DNA of 34,756 nucleotides from Streptomyces monomycini. GTDB lineage: Bacteria > Actinomycetota > Actinomycetes > Streptomycetales > Streptomycetaceae. The position numbers and the translations under genes are program-made. Below are positions 24,718 through 34,110 of this stretch, in pieces. The stretch's first letter is position 1. Every line of letters begins with the position of its first letter. The stretch lies in the NCBI RefSeq assembly GCF_022271435.1, contig NZ_JAFIQY010000065.1, positions 1 through 34,756 of the forward strand, read 5' to 3'. The notes under the pieces are model-generated. The model was not told the DNA's origin, searched no databases, and saw nothing but the letters and a program-made list of their open reading frames with translations.

Positions 24718-26757
24718 TCACCCCGAAAGGAGTCGTCGGGCAAGGGCCAGGGGCGCGGTCGCGGAGGCGGACGAGGTGACACCGGCGCGGTGGCCGGTGG
24801 CGCGTTCGACGGACGCGGTGCCGGTTTCGGATTCGAGCGCGGGGGCGTAACCGGCGCCGCGGAGCGCTTCGAGTGTCTCGGCGGGCGGCCGGGCACTGGC
24901 GAGGACCGTGGGGGCGATGGCGCGCAGGCCGAGGGCCTGGAGGGCGCGGTGGGCGGCGAGTTCGCGGATCAGGGCCTCGTCGTCGGAACGGATGCAGCAG
25001 GCCGTGGGCAGTACCCTCATCCGGCCGTGGGCACGGGCGGCGTCCTGGACGAGGTAGGTCAGGGGCTGCGGCAGGGGGCCCGTCGCGGACACCTCGGCAA
25101 GTGCGGCGAGCAGGCCCGGGGCTGTGTGTCCGGCGTCGAGCGCCCGGCGTACGGATGCCGGGGTGAACCGCCAGGTCACGGCATGCCCTTCGGACTCCCG
25201 GTCGGCGGCCGAGGACAGCAGGCCGGCGAGGGCCGCTGCCGGAGGCCCCGGCACGACGGCCGTCAGATCGGCCTGGAAGTGGGCCTGCTCGACGGGTGGC
25301 GGAAGCAGCTCCCGGAGGTGCGAGCGGAGAGCGTCGGGGTCCCCGGGGGACACGGCGAGCAGAGCATGGCCCAGTGGGGTCAGAGCGCCATGGGCGACGA
25401 GCGCGAGGAAGGCGGCCTCGTCCAGGATGTGCGCGGCGCGGTCCTCGGCCAGCGGCTCGCCGACGACCGCCAACGGGCGGTGCCAGGCCGCTGCGTGGAG
25501 AAGAGCGGGCAGGTCGGGCCGGTGGTCCGGCGCCCCGGACGGCCGGGACGACCCGGATGCCCCGAACCCCCCGGAGGGCTGGGACGCCCCGGATGGCCCG
25601 GACACCTCGGACGGTCGGGACAAGAGCGGCGTGCCCCCCGATGGCCGGGATGGCTGCTCATCCGCCGAGGCGCCGGCCAGGGCTTTGAGGAGCGCGTGGC
25701 GCAGCGCCGGAGCGTGCCGGTCTTCGCCGCGCACCAAGGCGGTGGGGGTTTCGCCGAACGGGGTGTACGTGGGGACGGCCCAGAGAGTGGTCCAGGCGGT
25801 GAGGACCGGCGCCAGCCGCTCGCCGGGCGCCTTGGTGAGCCATGCGTCGTACGCCCCGGTAGGCACCGCCGTGATGCCGGCGGGGGTCCGCTTCAGGGCG
25901 ACGAGGTCGGCGGCGAGCACGAGGTCGAGCAGGAGGCGGGTACGGGCTTCGGACGTCCCCGCCGCCTTGGCCAGCCGTTTGATCTCGCGCAGCGCCAGGC
26001 CACCGGTCTTGCGGAGAGCGGCGGGCTGGGCGGCGAGCGCGGCGAGCAGCCGGTCCAGGATGGTGGCGAGGGCCGACGCGGCGGCCTGGGACTCGTCCCG
26101 GAGGGAGGCGGGGGCGAGCGCTTCCGAGGCGCCGGCGCTCGGCTCGGCGGCTTCCGGAGCTGCGGCTTGCGGAGTCACGGCTTCCGGAGCTGCGGCTTCC
26201 GGGAAGCGCGGGGCGGCGGGGGTGAAGGGCCCCAGGTCATGGGCGGCCAGGAGCTGCGGCGTACGCGGCGGGACCACGATGGCGCCGTCCTCGGTGGGGG
26301 CGGCGAGCCCGTCCGCGTAGAGGAGTTCCAGGGCGGTGGTGACGGCGTCGCGTGCGGGGCCGGGGTCGGCGGCGCCGAGGGCCCGGAAGGCGTCGTCCAC
26401 CGGGACCGGTTCGGTGGCCAGGTCCGGGAACGACAGCCGGTGCGCCATCAACGACTGGTAGTCGGCTCCGGCCGTGGGGGCCGCGGGTACGGGGGCGGCG
26501 CTCCGGGCCAGGTCCTGGCTGATGCGGGCGGTGGCGGCGAGCACATGGAGGCGGGGGTGGTCGAGATGGAGGACGGTGTGGTGGAGGGTTTCGTACGACC
26601 AGAGGGCGCCGGCCAGCTCGCGGAGCCTGGTCGGTGCCGGCCTGCGGGACAGCGGTTCCGCATGCCGGGTGAGCAGGGCGGCCAGCTCGTCGGGGGTGCG
26701 CTGGGCGAGGGAGCGGGTGAGTGTGTCGAGACCTTCCACGGCTTTGAGGTTAGTCAT
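24718..26757 (-). CDS. Helicase-associated protein with XPB/Ssl2-like N-terminal domain
   Basis: A 679-residue protein typical of actinobacteria, without helicase motifs of its own. The N-terminus (MTNLKAVEGLDTLTRSLAQR, then RLRELAGAL) and winged-helix-like middle fit the helicase-associated family. The C-terminal half resembles the XPB/Ssl2 N-terminal domain: HRPLAVVGEPLAEDRAAHIL, LTPLGHALLAV, QADLTAVVPGPP, SEGHAVTWRFTPASVRRALD and a final RMRVLPTACCIRSDDEALIREL. Two low-complexity patches (PEAAAPEAVTPQAAAPEAAE, and a PSG-rich one encoded near 25545-25645) separate the domains. ATG at 26757 overlaps the upstream stop as ATGA, so it is translationally coupled to the SWIM gene. It probably works with the SNF2 helicase on DNA; the exact role is unknown. 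Confidence 0.82.
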   Translation of the reverse strand: MTNLKAVEGLDTLTRSLAQRTPDELAALLTRHAEPLSRRPAPTRLRELAGALWSYETLHHTVLHLDHPRLHVLAATARISQDLARSAAPVPAAPTAGADYQSLMAHRLSFPDLATEPVPVDDAFRALGAADPGPARDAVTTALELLYADGLAAPTEDGAIVVPPRTPQLLAAHDLGPFTPAAPRFPEAAAPEAVTPQAAAPEAAEPSAGASEALAPASLRDESQAAASALATILDRLLAALAAQPAALRKTGGLALREIKRLAKAAGTSEARTRLLLDLVLAADLVALKRTPAGITAVPTGAYDAWLTKAPGERLAPVLTAWTTLWAVPTYTPFGETPTALVRGEDRHAPALRHALLKALAGASADEQPSRPSGGTPLLSRPSEVSGPSGASQPSGGFGASGSSRPSGAPDHRPDLPALLHAAAWHRPLAVVGEPLAEDRAAHILDEAAFLALVAHGALTPLGHALLAVSPGDPDALRSHLRELLPPPVEQAHFQADLTAVVPGPPAAALAGLLSSAADRESEGHAVTWRFTPASVRRALDAGHTAPGLLAALAEVSATGPLPQPLTYLVQDAARAHGRMRVLPTACCIRSDDEALIRELAAHRALQALGLRAIAPTVLASARPPAETLEALRGAGYAPALESETGTASVERATGHRAGVTSSASATAPLALARRLLSG

Positions 26758-28472
26758 CGGCCGAGCAGTGCGGTGAGGGCCCCCGCGGGGTCGGCGTCGG
26801 CGCGGCCGGTGGGCCACCAGTCCTCGGTGCCGGGGTCGGATTCGTACGGATACCAGCGGTTGTCGTGGCCGAAGCGGAGCTGGATGCCACGGGCGGGGTC
26901 GGTGAGGTGGTTGTACCGGGGCCGGAGGGCGGGGAGGCCGGCGGCGGTCAGGGCGCTGCGGGCGCGGTCGAAGTCACCGGCCGGCGGGTTCCAGGTGATG
27001 TCGAGCAGTTCCAACCCTTCGAGACCGCCCTGACGCCAGGCCGCGACGGCGCGGGCCACGTCCGTGACGGTACGGCCGGTGGCCGCGGCGAGGTCGCGGT
27101 AGAGGGCGCGGGTGGTGGAGGTCAGACCGGCGGTGGGGTGGGCGCCGGCGGCCAGTCTGATGCCGTCCTGCCAGGGTGTGAGGGCGGGGAACGGGGACCT
27201 GCCGGACACCTGCGAGAGGCTCGCCTCGGCCGGGGATGCGGGCGGGAGTCCCGGCCCGGCCGGGTACGCGAGCGGGGAGCGTGGCCTGCCGGCCTGCGGC
27301 TCCGGGGTGGTGGCCGATATGCGGCTCAGGTAGGCGTGTGCCCGGGTCGTGGCGTCGGTGGCGAGGAATTCGAGGGCGCCCGGGTCCAGCGGAAGACCGT
27401 CGGCGTCCGGGAGGGCAGGGGCATGTCCGGGCTGTGACGGGAGGGGCATGGGTGGCGGTAGAGGCGGCAGCAGCCTGTCGGCCAGAGCAGCACGGGCCGG
27501 CACTCCGCGGGGCGCGCGGACTTGCCGGACCGGCTCCGACGGCGCGGAATCCGGCGCGTACTCCGCCTCCGCGCCCTCACTCGCCCGCTTCTCCCCCACG
27601 TCTCCGGAAGCACCCGGCGCGGTGCCGGCTCTCGCTGCCCGGCCCGCGGCAGCTGCCGCCCGCGCGTCGGCGCGAGGGCCGCTGGGGGCGTCGGACAACA
27701 ACGGCCCGGCAGCCGTGCCCGGCGGCGCGAGCTGCGCGCTGCGCGATTCGCGGGCGGTGAGTGTCGCGTTGCGACGGGACAGCTCGTCCAGGAGTTCGCG
27801 TTCACCGCGGCCGCGCATGAGGAGCAGGACGAAGGGGTCGGCGTCCAGCAGCCGCGCCACCTGGAAGCAGACCGCGGCGGCGTGCTTGCAGGGGTTGCCG
27901 TGGTCGGGGCAGGAGCAGCGCGGTACGAGGTCGCCCGGGCCGGGCAGCAGCCGTACGCCCGCTTCGGCGACGGCCTTCGGCAGCTTCTTGGCCAGGAGAG
28001 CGGTGAGCTGGGCCGGCTCGGCCGCCACCGAGTCCAGGAGGACGGTCCATTCGTCGTCGGCGAGCTGCTGGAGGCGGATGGCCACGTTGTACGGGCGCGG
28101 CCTGCTGCCTCGTACGGAGGCGGCGATGCGCCCGGGGGTGATGTTGATCGTGTCGACGTTGCCGTCCCGCGCGTACGTACGGCCGCGGGCGAGGCGGCCG
28201 CTGTCCAGGGCCGTGGTCTCCAGCGCGTCCAGCCAGGCGCTTCCCCACCACGACTCGGCGAACAGCCCTCGGGCGCCGGAACGCTGCGGCAGCGGCGGAA
28301 ACGTCCGTGACCGGTCGGAGCGGTCCAGGTGCCCCGGCAGGTGTCCTGCCGCGAGCCCCGGGCGGCCCTGCCCGGGGCCGCGGCCGGAACGGCCGGCCGG
28401 AGGCACGTCTTCGCCCGGCGGCGGGAAGCGGTCGGCGCCGCCCCCAGGGAAGGGACGTGGGTGGCGGCTCAT
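26754..28472 (-). CDS. SWIM zinc-finger protein
   Basis: A 572-residue protein with a SWIM zinc finger at about 186-197: Cys186-x-Cys188, then Cys195-x-His197 in CSCPDHGNPCKH. SWIM modules bind DNA or proteins and often pair with SNF2 ATPases. Before it is the conserved FAESWWGSAWLDALE and RLARGRTYARDGNVDTINI region found in this family. After it comes a disordered Ala/Pro-rich stretch (about 240-360) and a C-terminal globular domain (RALYRDLAAATGRTVTDVAR...NRWYPYESDPG). ATG at 28472 has a strong GAGGAGGG ribosome site and overlaps the SNF2 stop as ATGA. A longer upstream frame would lie inside the SNF2 gene and is rejected. Actinobacteria commonly keep this gene next to an SNF2 helicase. Confidence 0.9.
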   Translation of the reverse strand: MSRHPRPFPGGGADRFPPPGEDVPPAGRSGRGPGQGRPGLAAGHLPGHLDRSDRSRTFPPLPQRSGARGLFAESWWGSAWLDALETTALDSGRLARGRTYARDGNVDTINITPGRIAASVRGSRPRPYNVAIRLQQLADDEWTVLLDSVAAEPAQLTALLAKKLPKAVAEAGVRLLPGPGDLVPRCSCPDHGNPCKHAAAVCFQVARLLDADPFVLLLMRGRGERELLDELSRRNATLTARESRSAQLAPPGTAAGPLLSDAPSGPRADARAAAAAGRAARAGTAPGASGDVGEKRASEGAEAEYAPDSAPSEPVRQVRAPRGVPARAALADRLLPPLPPPMPLPSQPGHAPALPDADGLPLDPGALEFLATDATTRAHAYLSRISATTPEPQAGRPRSPLAYPAGPGLPPASPAEASLSQVSGRSPFPALTPWQDGIRLAAGAHPTAGLTSTTRALYRDLAAATGRTVTDVARAVAAWRQGGLEGLELLDITWNPPAGDFDRARSALTAAGLPALRPRYNHLTDPARGIQLRFGHDNRWYPYESDPGTEDWWPTGRADADPAGALTALLGR

Positions 28473-31400
28473 GCGGCCCTCCTCAGGGAGACGAGGTCGG
28501 CGAGCTGGGCGTCGGTCAGTTCGGTGAGGGCGGTCTCGCCACCGGAGAGGACGGCGTCCGCGAGGGCCCGCTTGGCGGTCAGCAGTTCCGCGATGTTGTC
28601 CTCGACCGTCCCTTCGGCGATGAGCCGGTGGACCTGGACCGGCTGGGTCTGGCCGATGCGGTAGGCCCGGTCGGTGGCCTGTTCCTCGACTGCCGGGTTC
28701 CACCACCGGTCGTAGTGGATGACATGTCCGGCCCGGGTGAGGTTGAGTCCGGTGCCGGCCGCCTTCAGCGACAGCAGGAAGACCGGTGTACGGCCCGACT
28801 GGAACCGGTCGACCATCTCCTCGCGGACCCGCACGGGCGTACCGCCGTGCAGGAGGGCGTTGCCGATGCCGCGCGCGGTGAGGTGCTTCTCCAGCAGGCG
28901 CGCCATCTCCACGTACTGCGTGAAGATCAGGGTCGCGCCGCCCTCGGCGAGGATCGTGTCGAGCAGTTCGTCCAGCAGCTCCAGCTTCCCCGAACGGGCC
29001 GTCAGGCCGGGAGCGGCCTCCTTCAGGTACTGCGCGGGGTGGTTGCAGATCTGTTTGAGGGCGGTCAGCAGCTTCATCACGAGGCCGCGGCGGGCGATGC
29101 CCTCGGCCGCTTCGATGTGGGCCAGGGTCTCGCGGACGACCGCCTCGTACAGCGCGGCCTGCTCGCGGCCCAGCGCGACCGGGTGGTCCGTCTCCGTCTT
29201 GGCCGGCAGCTCGGGGGCGATGCCAGGGTCGGACTTCTTGCGGCGCAGGATGAACGGGCGGACCAGCCGGGCGAGGCGTTCGGCGGCTTCCGGGTCCTCG
29301 CCTCCTTCGACCTCACGGGCGTACAGGGCGCGGAAGGTCTTCAGGGAGCCGAGGAGCCCGGGAGTGGTCCAGTCGAGGAGGGTCCACAGCTCGGAGAGGT
29401 TGTTCTCGACGGGGGTGCCGGTGAGGGCGATGCGCGCCGGGGCCTTGATGCCGCGCAGCGCCTTGCCCGTGGAGGACCGCGGGTTCTTCACGTGCTGCGC
29501 CTCGTCCGCGACGACCCAGGCCCAGGGGCGGGCGGCCAGGGCGGCGGCGCTGGAACGCATCGTGCCGTACGTGGTCAGGACGAAGCCGCCGGACACGTCG
29601 TCCAGGCTGCGGCCGGTGCCGTGGAAGCGGCGTACGGGCACGCCGGGGGCGAAGCGCTCGATCTCGCGCTGCCAGTTGCCGAGCAGGGAGGCCGGGCACA
29701 CCACGAGGACGGGGGCGGTGGGCCGTTGGTGGAGGTGGAGGGCGATGACCGTGATGGTCTTGCCCAGGCCCATGTCGTCGGCGAGGCAGCCGCCGAGCCC
29801 GAGGGTCGTCATCCGGTCCAGCCAGGCCAGGCCGCGGAGCTGGTAGTCGCGCAGGGTCGCGTTCAGCCCGGCGGGCTGCGGCAGTACGGGAGCATCGCCG
29901 GTCAGGCGGGAGCGCAGGGCGGCGAGGGCGCCCAGGGGCACCACCTCGATCTCTTCGCCGTCCACCTCGGTGGAGCCGTTCAGCGTCGCGGCCAGGGCGT
30001 CGACCGGGTCCAGATGGCCCAGCTCACGCTTGCGGGCCTTGCGGACGAGCGCCGGGTCGACCAGCACCCACTGGTCGCGCAGCCGCACCACGGGCCGGTG
30101 GGCCTCCGCGAGAGCGTCCATCTCCGCCTCGGAGAGCGGCTGGCCGTCCAGGGCCACCTGCCAGCGGAACTGCATCAGCTTCTCGGTGTCGAAGAAACCG
30201 AATCCGTCAGCCGCGGAGCCGGGGGCCGGGCGGATGACGGCGGCCGCGGTCAGTCCGCGAGCCAGCTCCTTCGGCCAGTGCACGGCGATGCCGGCGGCGG
30301 CCAGGCGGGGCGACGCGTCGCCCAGCAGCTCGTACAGCTCCTCCTCGGCCAGCGGCAGGACGTCGGGAACCGGCCGTTCCAGGAAACGGGACAACGGGGG
30401 CCAGACGCGGGCGGCCCGGCGCAGGGCCAGGAGGGTGTCGACGCGGGCGCGCGGGCCGAAATGGTCGGGGCCCTCGCCCTCCCACAGCTGTACGGCGTCG
30501 GTGACAAGGGTGGGGTCGGTGAGGCTGTGCACCTGGAGAACGGCTGCCGCGGCGCTGCGTTCCTCCGCGGCGACATGATCCGCCGCAGCCTCGGCGGAGG
30601 TGTCGCCCTCCACCGCCCCGGGCTCCGCCCTCATGTCGAAGAGCCCGTGGGCGGCCAGATCGAGGCGCAGCGACAGCCGCACCCCGGCATCCACGCCGGC
30701 TGCCACCTCGGCAGCCCAGTCCCGCGCGCCGGGCAGGTACTGCGGCGCCGCAGCCGCGAAAGGGGCGCCGGTCAGGTATGCCGCCGCCGGCGTACGGGGC
30801 AGCGCGTCCGCCACCGCGTCCACGAGAGCCCTGACCAGCAGCGCAGGGTCGTGGAGCTGCAATGGAGTGCTGTCGGGCAGCGGAACGGCGTACCCCTCGG
30901 ACGGCATGGCGGCGGCGACCGCCCGCAGGTGCGCGACATCCTCGGGCTCCAGCGGTCCGGCGCGCCACGCGTCGAGGTCCCGGTCGGTCAGTCCGGGCAG
31001 GAGGCGGCCACGCGCGGCCAGGTTCAGGGCATGCAGGACGGCCGCGCCCCAGCAGGCCGCGGCGGGATGAGCGGACGGGTCGTGCCGGGCGCGGGCCAGC
31101 AGGGGAACCGCTTCGGCGACGGGAAGAAGCACCGCGGGGACCGTACGTCTACGGGCACCGTTGCCGTGCCGCCGCGCGACCGTGAGCTCGGCGGCCTCCG
31201 CCGCACCAGTCGTCCCTGCCTCCCCTGCCGCACTGTCCGCCCCCGTCGGGCCGGGTGCCCCCGCGCCGTCCTCCGCGGCCGGGGAAGTGCTCGGAAGCGG
31301 GCCACCGTCCGGCCGCCAGAAAGCGAACCGGCCGGCCCGAGGTGGCTCGGCAGGCAGGAACACCGCGGCACAGCGAACCAACGCGGAAGCGTCCGCACTC

Positions 31401-31522
31401 CCCCGCTCCTCCTGCTCCTGCCGCTCCCCCCGCCCCGCGCGACCTGCGGCGCCGGCAGACCCGGCAGACGGCAGTCCGGCGGCGGTCACCCGCTGTCCCG
31501 CTGCCTCTCCGCTCTCCGCCAT
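28469..31522 (-). CDS. SNF2-family DEAD/DEAH-box helicase (HelZ-like)
   Basis: A 1017-residue SNF2 ATPase. The N-terminal ~550 residues are the accessory region of this actinobacterial class (FFDTEKLMQFRWQVALDG just ahead of the motor). Motor motifs: LADDMGLGKT near 584 (Walker A), VVCPASLLGNW, DEAQH near 672 (motif II), LTGTPVENNLSELW, ICNHP, LIFTQYVEM, SLKAAGTGLNL and YDRWWNPAVEEQATDRAYRIGQ near 939. Such enzymes translocate on double-stranded DNA and remodel protein-DNA complexes. ATG at 31522 with AAGG upstream is preferred over a start at 31807 because the extra 95 residues are low-complexity. It heads an operon with the SWIM and XPB-like genes, joined by ATGA overlaps. Confidence 0.93.
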   Translation of the reverse strand: MAESGEAAGQRVTAAGLPSAGSAGAAGRAGRGERQEQEERGSADASALVRCAAVFLPAEPPRAGRFAFWRPDGGPLPSTSPAAEDGAGAPGPTGADSAAGEAGTTGAAEAAELTVARRHGNGARRRTVPAVLLPVAEAVPLLARARHDPSAHPAAACWGAAVLHALNLAARGRLLPGLTDRDLDAWRAGPLEPEDVAHLRAVAAAMPSEGYAVPLPDSTPLQLHDPALLVRALVDAVADALPRTPAAAYLTGAPFAAAAPQYLPGARDWAAEVAAGVDAGVRLSLRLDLAAHGLFDMRAEPGAVEGDTSAEAAADHVAAEERSAAAAVLQVHSLTDPTLVTDAVQLWEGEGPDHFGPRARVDTLLALRRAARVWPPLSRFLERPVPDVLPLAEEELYELLGDASPRLAAAGIAVHWPKELARGLTAAAVIRPAPGSAADGFGFFDTEKLMQFRWQVALDGQPLSEAEMDALAEAHRPVVRLRDQWVLVDPALVRKARKRELGHLDPVDALAATLNGSTEVDGEEIEVVPLGALAALRSRLTGDAPVLPQPAGLNATLRDYQLRGLAWLDRMTTLGLGGCLADDMGLGKTITVIALHLHQRPTAPVLVVCPASLLGNWQREIERFAPGVPVRRFHGTGRSLDDVSGGFVLTTYGTMRSSAAALAARPWAWVVADEAQHVKNPRSSTGKALRGIKAPARIALTGTPVENNLSELWTLLDWTTPGLLGSLKTFRALYAREVEGGEDPEAAERLARLVRPFILRRKKSDPGIAPELPAKTETDHPVALGREQAALYEAVVRETLAHIEAAEGIARRGLVMKLLTALKQICNHPAQYLKEAAPGLTARSGKLELLDELLDTILAEGGATLIFTQYVEMARLLEKHLTARGIGNALLHGGTPVRVREEMVDRFQSGRTPVFLLSLKAAGTGLNLTRAGHVIHYDRWWNPAVEEQATDRAYRIGQTQPVQVHRLIAEGTVEDNIAELLTAKRALADAVLSGGETALTELTDAQLADLVSLRRAA

Positions 31523-31836
31523 GCCGTCGCCTTTCCTTAGCTCACGTCGCACCCGTCGTACCCGTCGCGCCTGACTTGCCCCCGCCCCCTTTGCGGCCCC
31601 CGCTCCCGGTCCTGCCGTTCGCCGCTCGCGTCTCGGCTGTCCCACACCTCGACCTGCGAGTTTACGGTCGTCCACGCCCACCCCTCCCTTCCGCAGCCGG
31701 CCGACGACGGTGACGGACCGAAGCCGGAACCCCGCCGACAGCACCACGACCGAGCCCCGGAACCGCTCGGACCACGTGAGATCGATGGAAGCAGACGGCA
31801 CTGACAACGGCCCCGCCGACGAGCCTTGGAGCGAAG

Positions 31837-31916
31837 TTATCCACAGGCCGCGAGAGAAATCCCACGGCCGGCTCGCGATCGGCTACCGTCGATTCCGTCG
31901 TCACACACAGTGACGA
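31837..31916 (+). promoter_or_regulatory. DnaA-box-like site and palindrome upstream of the UvrD-like helicase
   Basis: The 419-bp divergent region 31523-31941 has no gene. It contains one perfect classical DnaA box, TTATCCACA (31837-31845), and a 7-bp palindrome TCGTCAC-acaca-GTGACGA (31898-31916) ending 25 nt before the helicase ATG. The second lies where a 5' leader or operator would be; a -10-like TACCGT precedes it at 31884-31889. Function is unproven. Confidence 0.45.
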
Positions 31917-31941
31917 AAAAGCCACGGCGAGGGGACCCGTC

Positions 31942-33480
31942 ATGAATCGTCCGACCACCGGCACACACCACCCGACAGCCGAGCAGACCGCCGCCACGGA
32001 CGCCTTCCGCACGGGCGACCACCTCGTGATCCAGGCCGGAGCAGGCACAGGCAAGACCACGACGCTCGCGTTGCTGGCCGACTGCCCGCCCCCACGTGGA
32101 CGCCCGCCGTGCGGGCAGGGCCGCTACATCGCTTTCAACAAAGCGATCGCGCGGGACGCCTCCCGGCGCTTTCCCGACCACGTCACCTGCAGTACGGCCC
32201 ACGCGCTCGCGTACGCCTCCGTAGGCAAGGACTACCGGGCCCGGCTGAACGCTCCACGACAGGCGAGCTGGCGCATCGGCGCCGCCCTGGGCATCGACAC
32301 CGGGATGACCGTCCGCCTCGGTGCCCGCCGGATCAGCAACAAGGCCCTGTCGTACTCGGCCCTGCGCACTGTCTCCCGGTTCTGCCAGTCCGCCGACCCG
32401 GATCTAACGGACCAGCATGTGCCCCGGCTGCGCGGAGCCGAGACGGACGTGCTGCACGGGCAGTTGTCGGAGGTCGTCCTGCCGTTCGCCCGCAAGGCCT
32501 GGGCAGACCTCCAGCATCCCGGACGGGGCACCGTGCGCTTCGAGCACGACCACTATCTGAAGATATGGGCACTCAGCGGCCCGAAGATCGCGGCGGACTT
32601 CCTTCTCCTCGACGAGGCCCAGGACACCAACCCCGTGGTCGAGCAGATCTTCACCTCGCAGCGCGGGCATGCCCAGCTGGTCATGGTCGGGGACTCCGCA
32701 CAGGCCATCTACGGCTGGCGCGGAGCACGCGACGTGATGAGTGCCTTCGACGGAAGACAGCTGACCCTGTCCCGGTCCTTCCGCTTCGGCCCGGAGCTGG
32801 CCGCGGAGGCCAACCGCTGGCTGGCCATCGTCGCCGCCCCGATCCGGCTCGACGGCTCACCGTGGCTGGTCACGGAGCTGGGAAAGGTCCCCAGACCGGA
32901 CGCGGTCCTGTGCCGGACCAACGTCGGAGCGATGGTGGAGGTGATACGCCAGCTCGAACAAGGCCGCCGGGTGGCACTTGCGGGTGGCGGGGGAGCGCTG
33001 GCCGCGCTGGCGCAGTCCGCGCACGACCTCCGATCGGGCCGCCGTCCGTCCCACCCCGAACTGATGCTCTTCGAGTCCTGGCAGGAGCTGCGGGAGTACG
33101 CGGGGTACGACCCGTCGGGGCGGGATCTCCAGCCCTTGGTCGAACTGGTCGACGAGCACGGAACGGAGGCCGTACTGCAAGCACTGGACCGCTTGTCGGA
33201 GGAGCAAGCGGCTGAGGTCACCGTCTCGACGGCGCACCGGGCCAAAGGGCGGGAGTGGCCGACGGTCCGGATCGCGGACGACTTCACGGGCCCGGACGAC
33301 CTCGACGAACGGGACGAGCGCGGAGAGCCGCTCCCCGGGCCCGTCGACCTCGCGGAAGCGCGCCTGGCCTACGTAGCGGTCACGCGGGCCCGGGCCCGGC
33401 TGGACATCGGCGGTCTGTCATGGCTCAACAGCCACCCGGCCGGCGACCCTCACCCGAACCTGCCCAGAGGATCACCGTGA
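31942..33480 (+). CDS. Short UvrD/FBH1-like superfamily 1 DNA helicase
   Basis: A 512-residue SF1A helicase. Motifs in order: Gln15 Q-motif region (PTAEQTAA), Walker A GAGTGKT at 33-39, a Ia-like YIAFNKAIA, LLLDEAQD near 223 (motif II), GDSAQAIYGWRGA near 250 (III), LSRSFRFG (IV), STAHRAKGREW near 430 (V) and YVAVTRARARL near 476 (VI). FNKAIA and the compact size recall the FBH1-type helicases that strip recombinase from DNA. The usual large 1B/2B insertions of UvrD are reduced. ATG at 31942 has a GAGGGGACCC ribosome site. It is divergent from the SNF2 operon, so the two units may share control. Confidence 0.92.
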   Translation: MNRPTTGTHHPTAEQTAATDAFRTGDHLVIQAGAGTGKTTTLALLADCPPPRGRPPCGQGRYIAFNKAIARDASRRFPDHVTCSTAHALAYASVGKDYRARLNAPRQASWRIGAALGIDTGMTVRLGARRISNKALSYSALRTVSRFCQSADPDLTDQHVPRLRGAETDVLHGQLSEVVLPFARKAWADLQHPGRGTVRFEHDHYLKIWALSGPKIAADFLLLDEAQDTNPVVEQIFTSQRGHAQLVMVGDSAQAIYGWRGARDVMSAFDGRQLTLSRSFRFGPELAAEANRWLAIVAAPIRLDGSPWLVTELGKVPRPDAVLCRTNVGAMVEVIRQLEQGRRVALAGGGGALAALAQSAHDLRSGRRPSHPELMLFESWQELREYAGYDPSGRDLQPLVELVDEHGTEAVLQALDRLSEEQAAEVTVSTAHRAKGREWPTVRIADDFTGPDDLDERDERGEPLPGPVDLAEARLAYVAVTRARARLDIGGLSWLNSHPAGDPHPNLPRGSP

Positions 33481-33632
33481 GCGCCCGGCACACCAGAGGC
33501 CGGGCACGCGGCGGGTCGCACTCGGGCCACATGACGCGGACCCCGGATCAGGAGGACCCTGGAAGATACCTCGACACCGCACGAACGGTCTGCAGAAAGC
33601 AATGCGTGAGGAGTGGTGAGTGGTGATGGGCG

Positions 33633-34055
33633 ATGCGTACCGGTAACGAGCCTCTTCAAGCACGCAGCCCGTTGAAGATGCGCCGTGGGCTGGCCTTGTG
33701 GGGAATGCTGTGGGCCGCGGCGGGCACGGTGGCTTTCGTACTGGCCGGCAGGCCGGGGTGGGCGGCAGCGTGCGCCGTGGTGACCGCACTGGCCGCGACG
33801 GATCTGGCGATGGTGATACGGCACATCCACCAAGGGCCGCACTACCAGCCGGGAAAAGATGTGCCCCCGTACGAACCGGACCACGGCTCTGGCGCCGGGC
33901 CACCGTGCCTCAGCCCACCCGACCGCGGTCGGGGTGGCGGCCGGCCGGACGGCCGCGGCCCGGGCAACCGGGGCCGAGACCGGACGGACGCGAACGGGAA
34001 CGAGGACGACAACGGGGAAGGAGGTGGCCGAGGACGAATAGGCGACGGCCGCTAG
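33633..34055 (+). CDS. DUF6343 family small membrane protein
   Basis: A 140-residue membrane protein. It starts MRTGNEPLQARSPLKMR, the signature of DUF6343, followed by two transmembrane helices (about 18-38 and 42-62) and the conserved IRHIHQGPHYQPGKDVPPYE. After residue 85 the tail is a disordered Gly/Arg/Asp-rich extension. The function is not known. ATG at 33633 is the family start; GGTGATGGG just upstream is a weak ribosome site. The gene follows the helicase by 152 bp on the same strand, and no separate promoter is obvious. Confidence 0.85.
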   Translation: MRTGNEPLQARSPLKMRRGLALWGMLWAAAGTVAFVLAGRPGWAAACAVVTALAATDLAMVIRHIHQGPHYQPGKDVPPYEPDHGSGAGPPCLSPPDRGRGGGRPDGRGPGNRGRDRTDANGNEDDNGEGGGRGRIGDGR

Positions 34056-34110
34056 GGACGGCCTCGGGCGAGCCAGGGCTGGGTCAGGGCAGGCCAAGGC
34101 GAGTCGAGCC

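Noticed and set aside
23203..27033. 1276-codon plus-strand open frame
   Set aside because: Runs across three real minus-strand genes and their gaps; low-complexity product.
28307..31540. 1077-codon plus-strand open frame opposite the SNF2 gene
   Set aside because: Antisense shadow of a gene with complete helicase motifs.
24718..33480. DISARM, Zorya or similar helicase-based phage defence locus
   Set aside because: SNF2 and UvrD-like helicases are present, but no methylase, phospholipase-D, MotAB-like or nuclease partners are seen; the SNF2/SWIM arrangement is common in actinobacterial cores.
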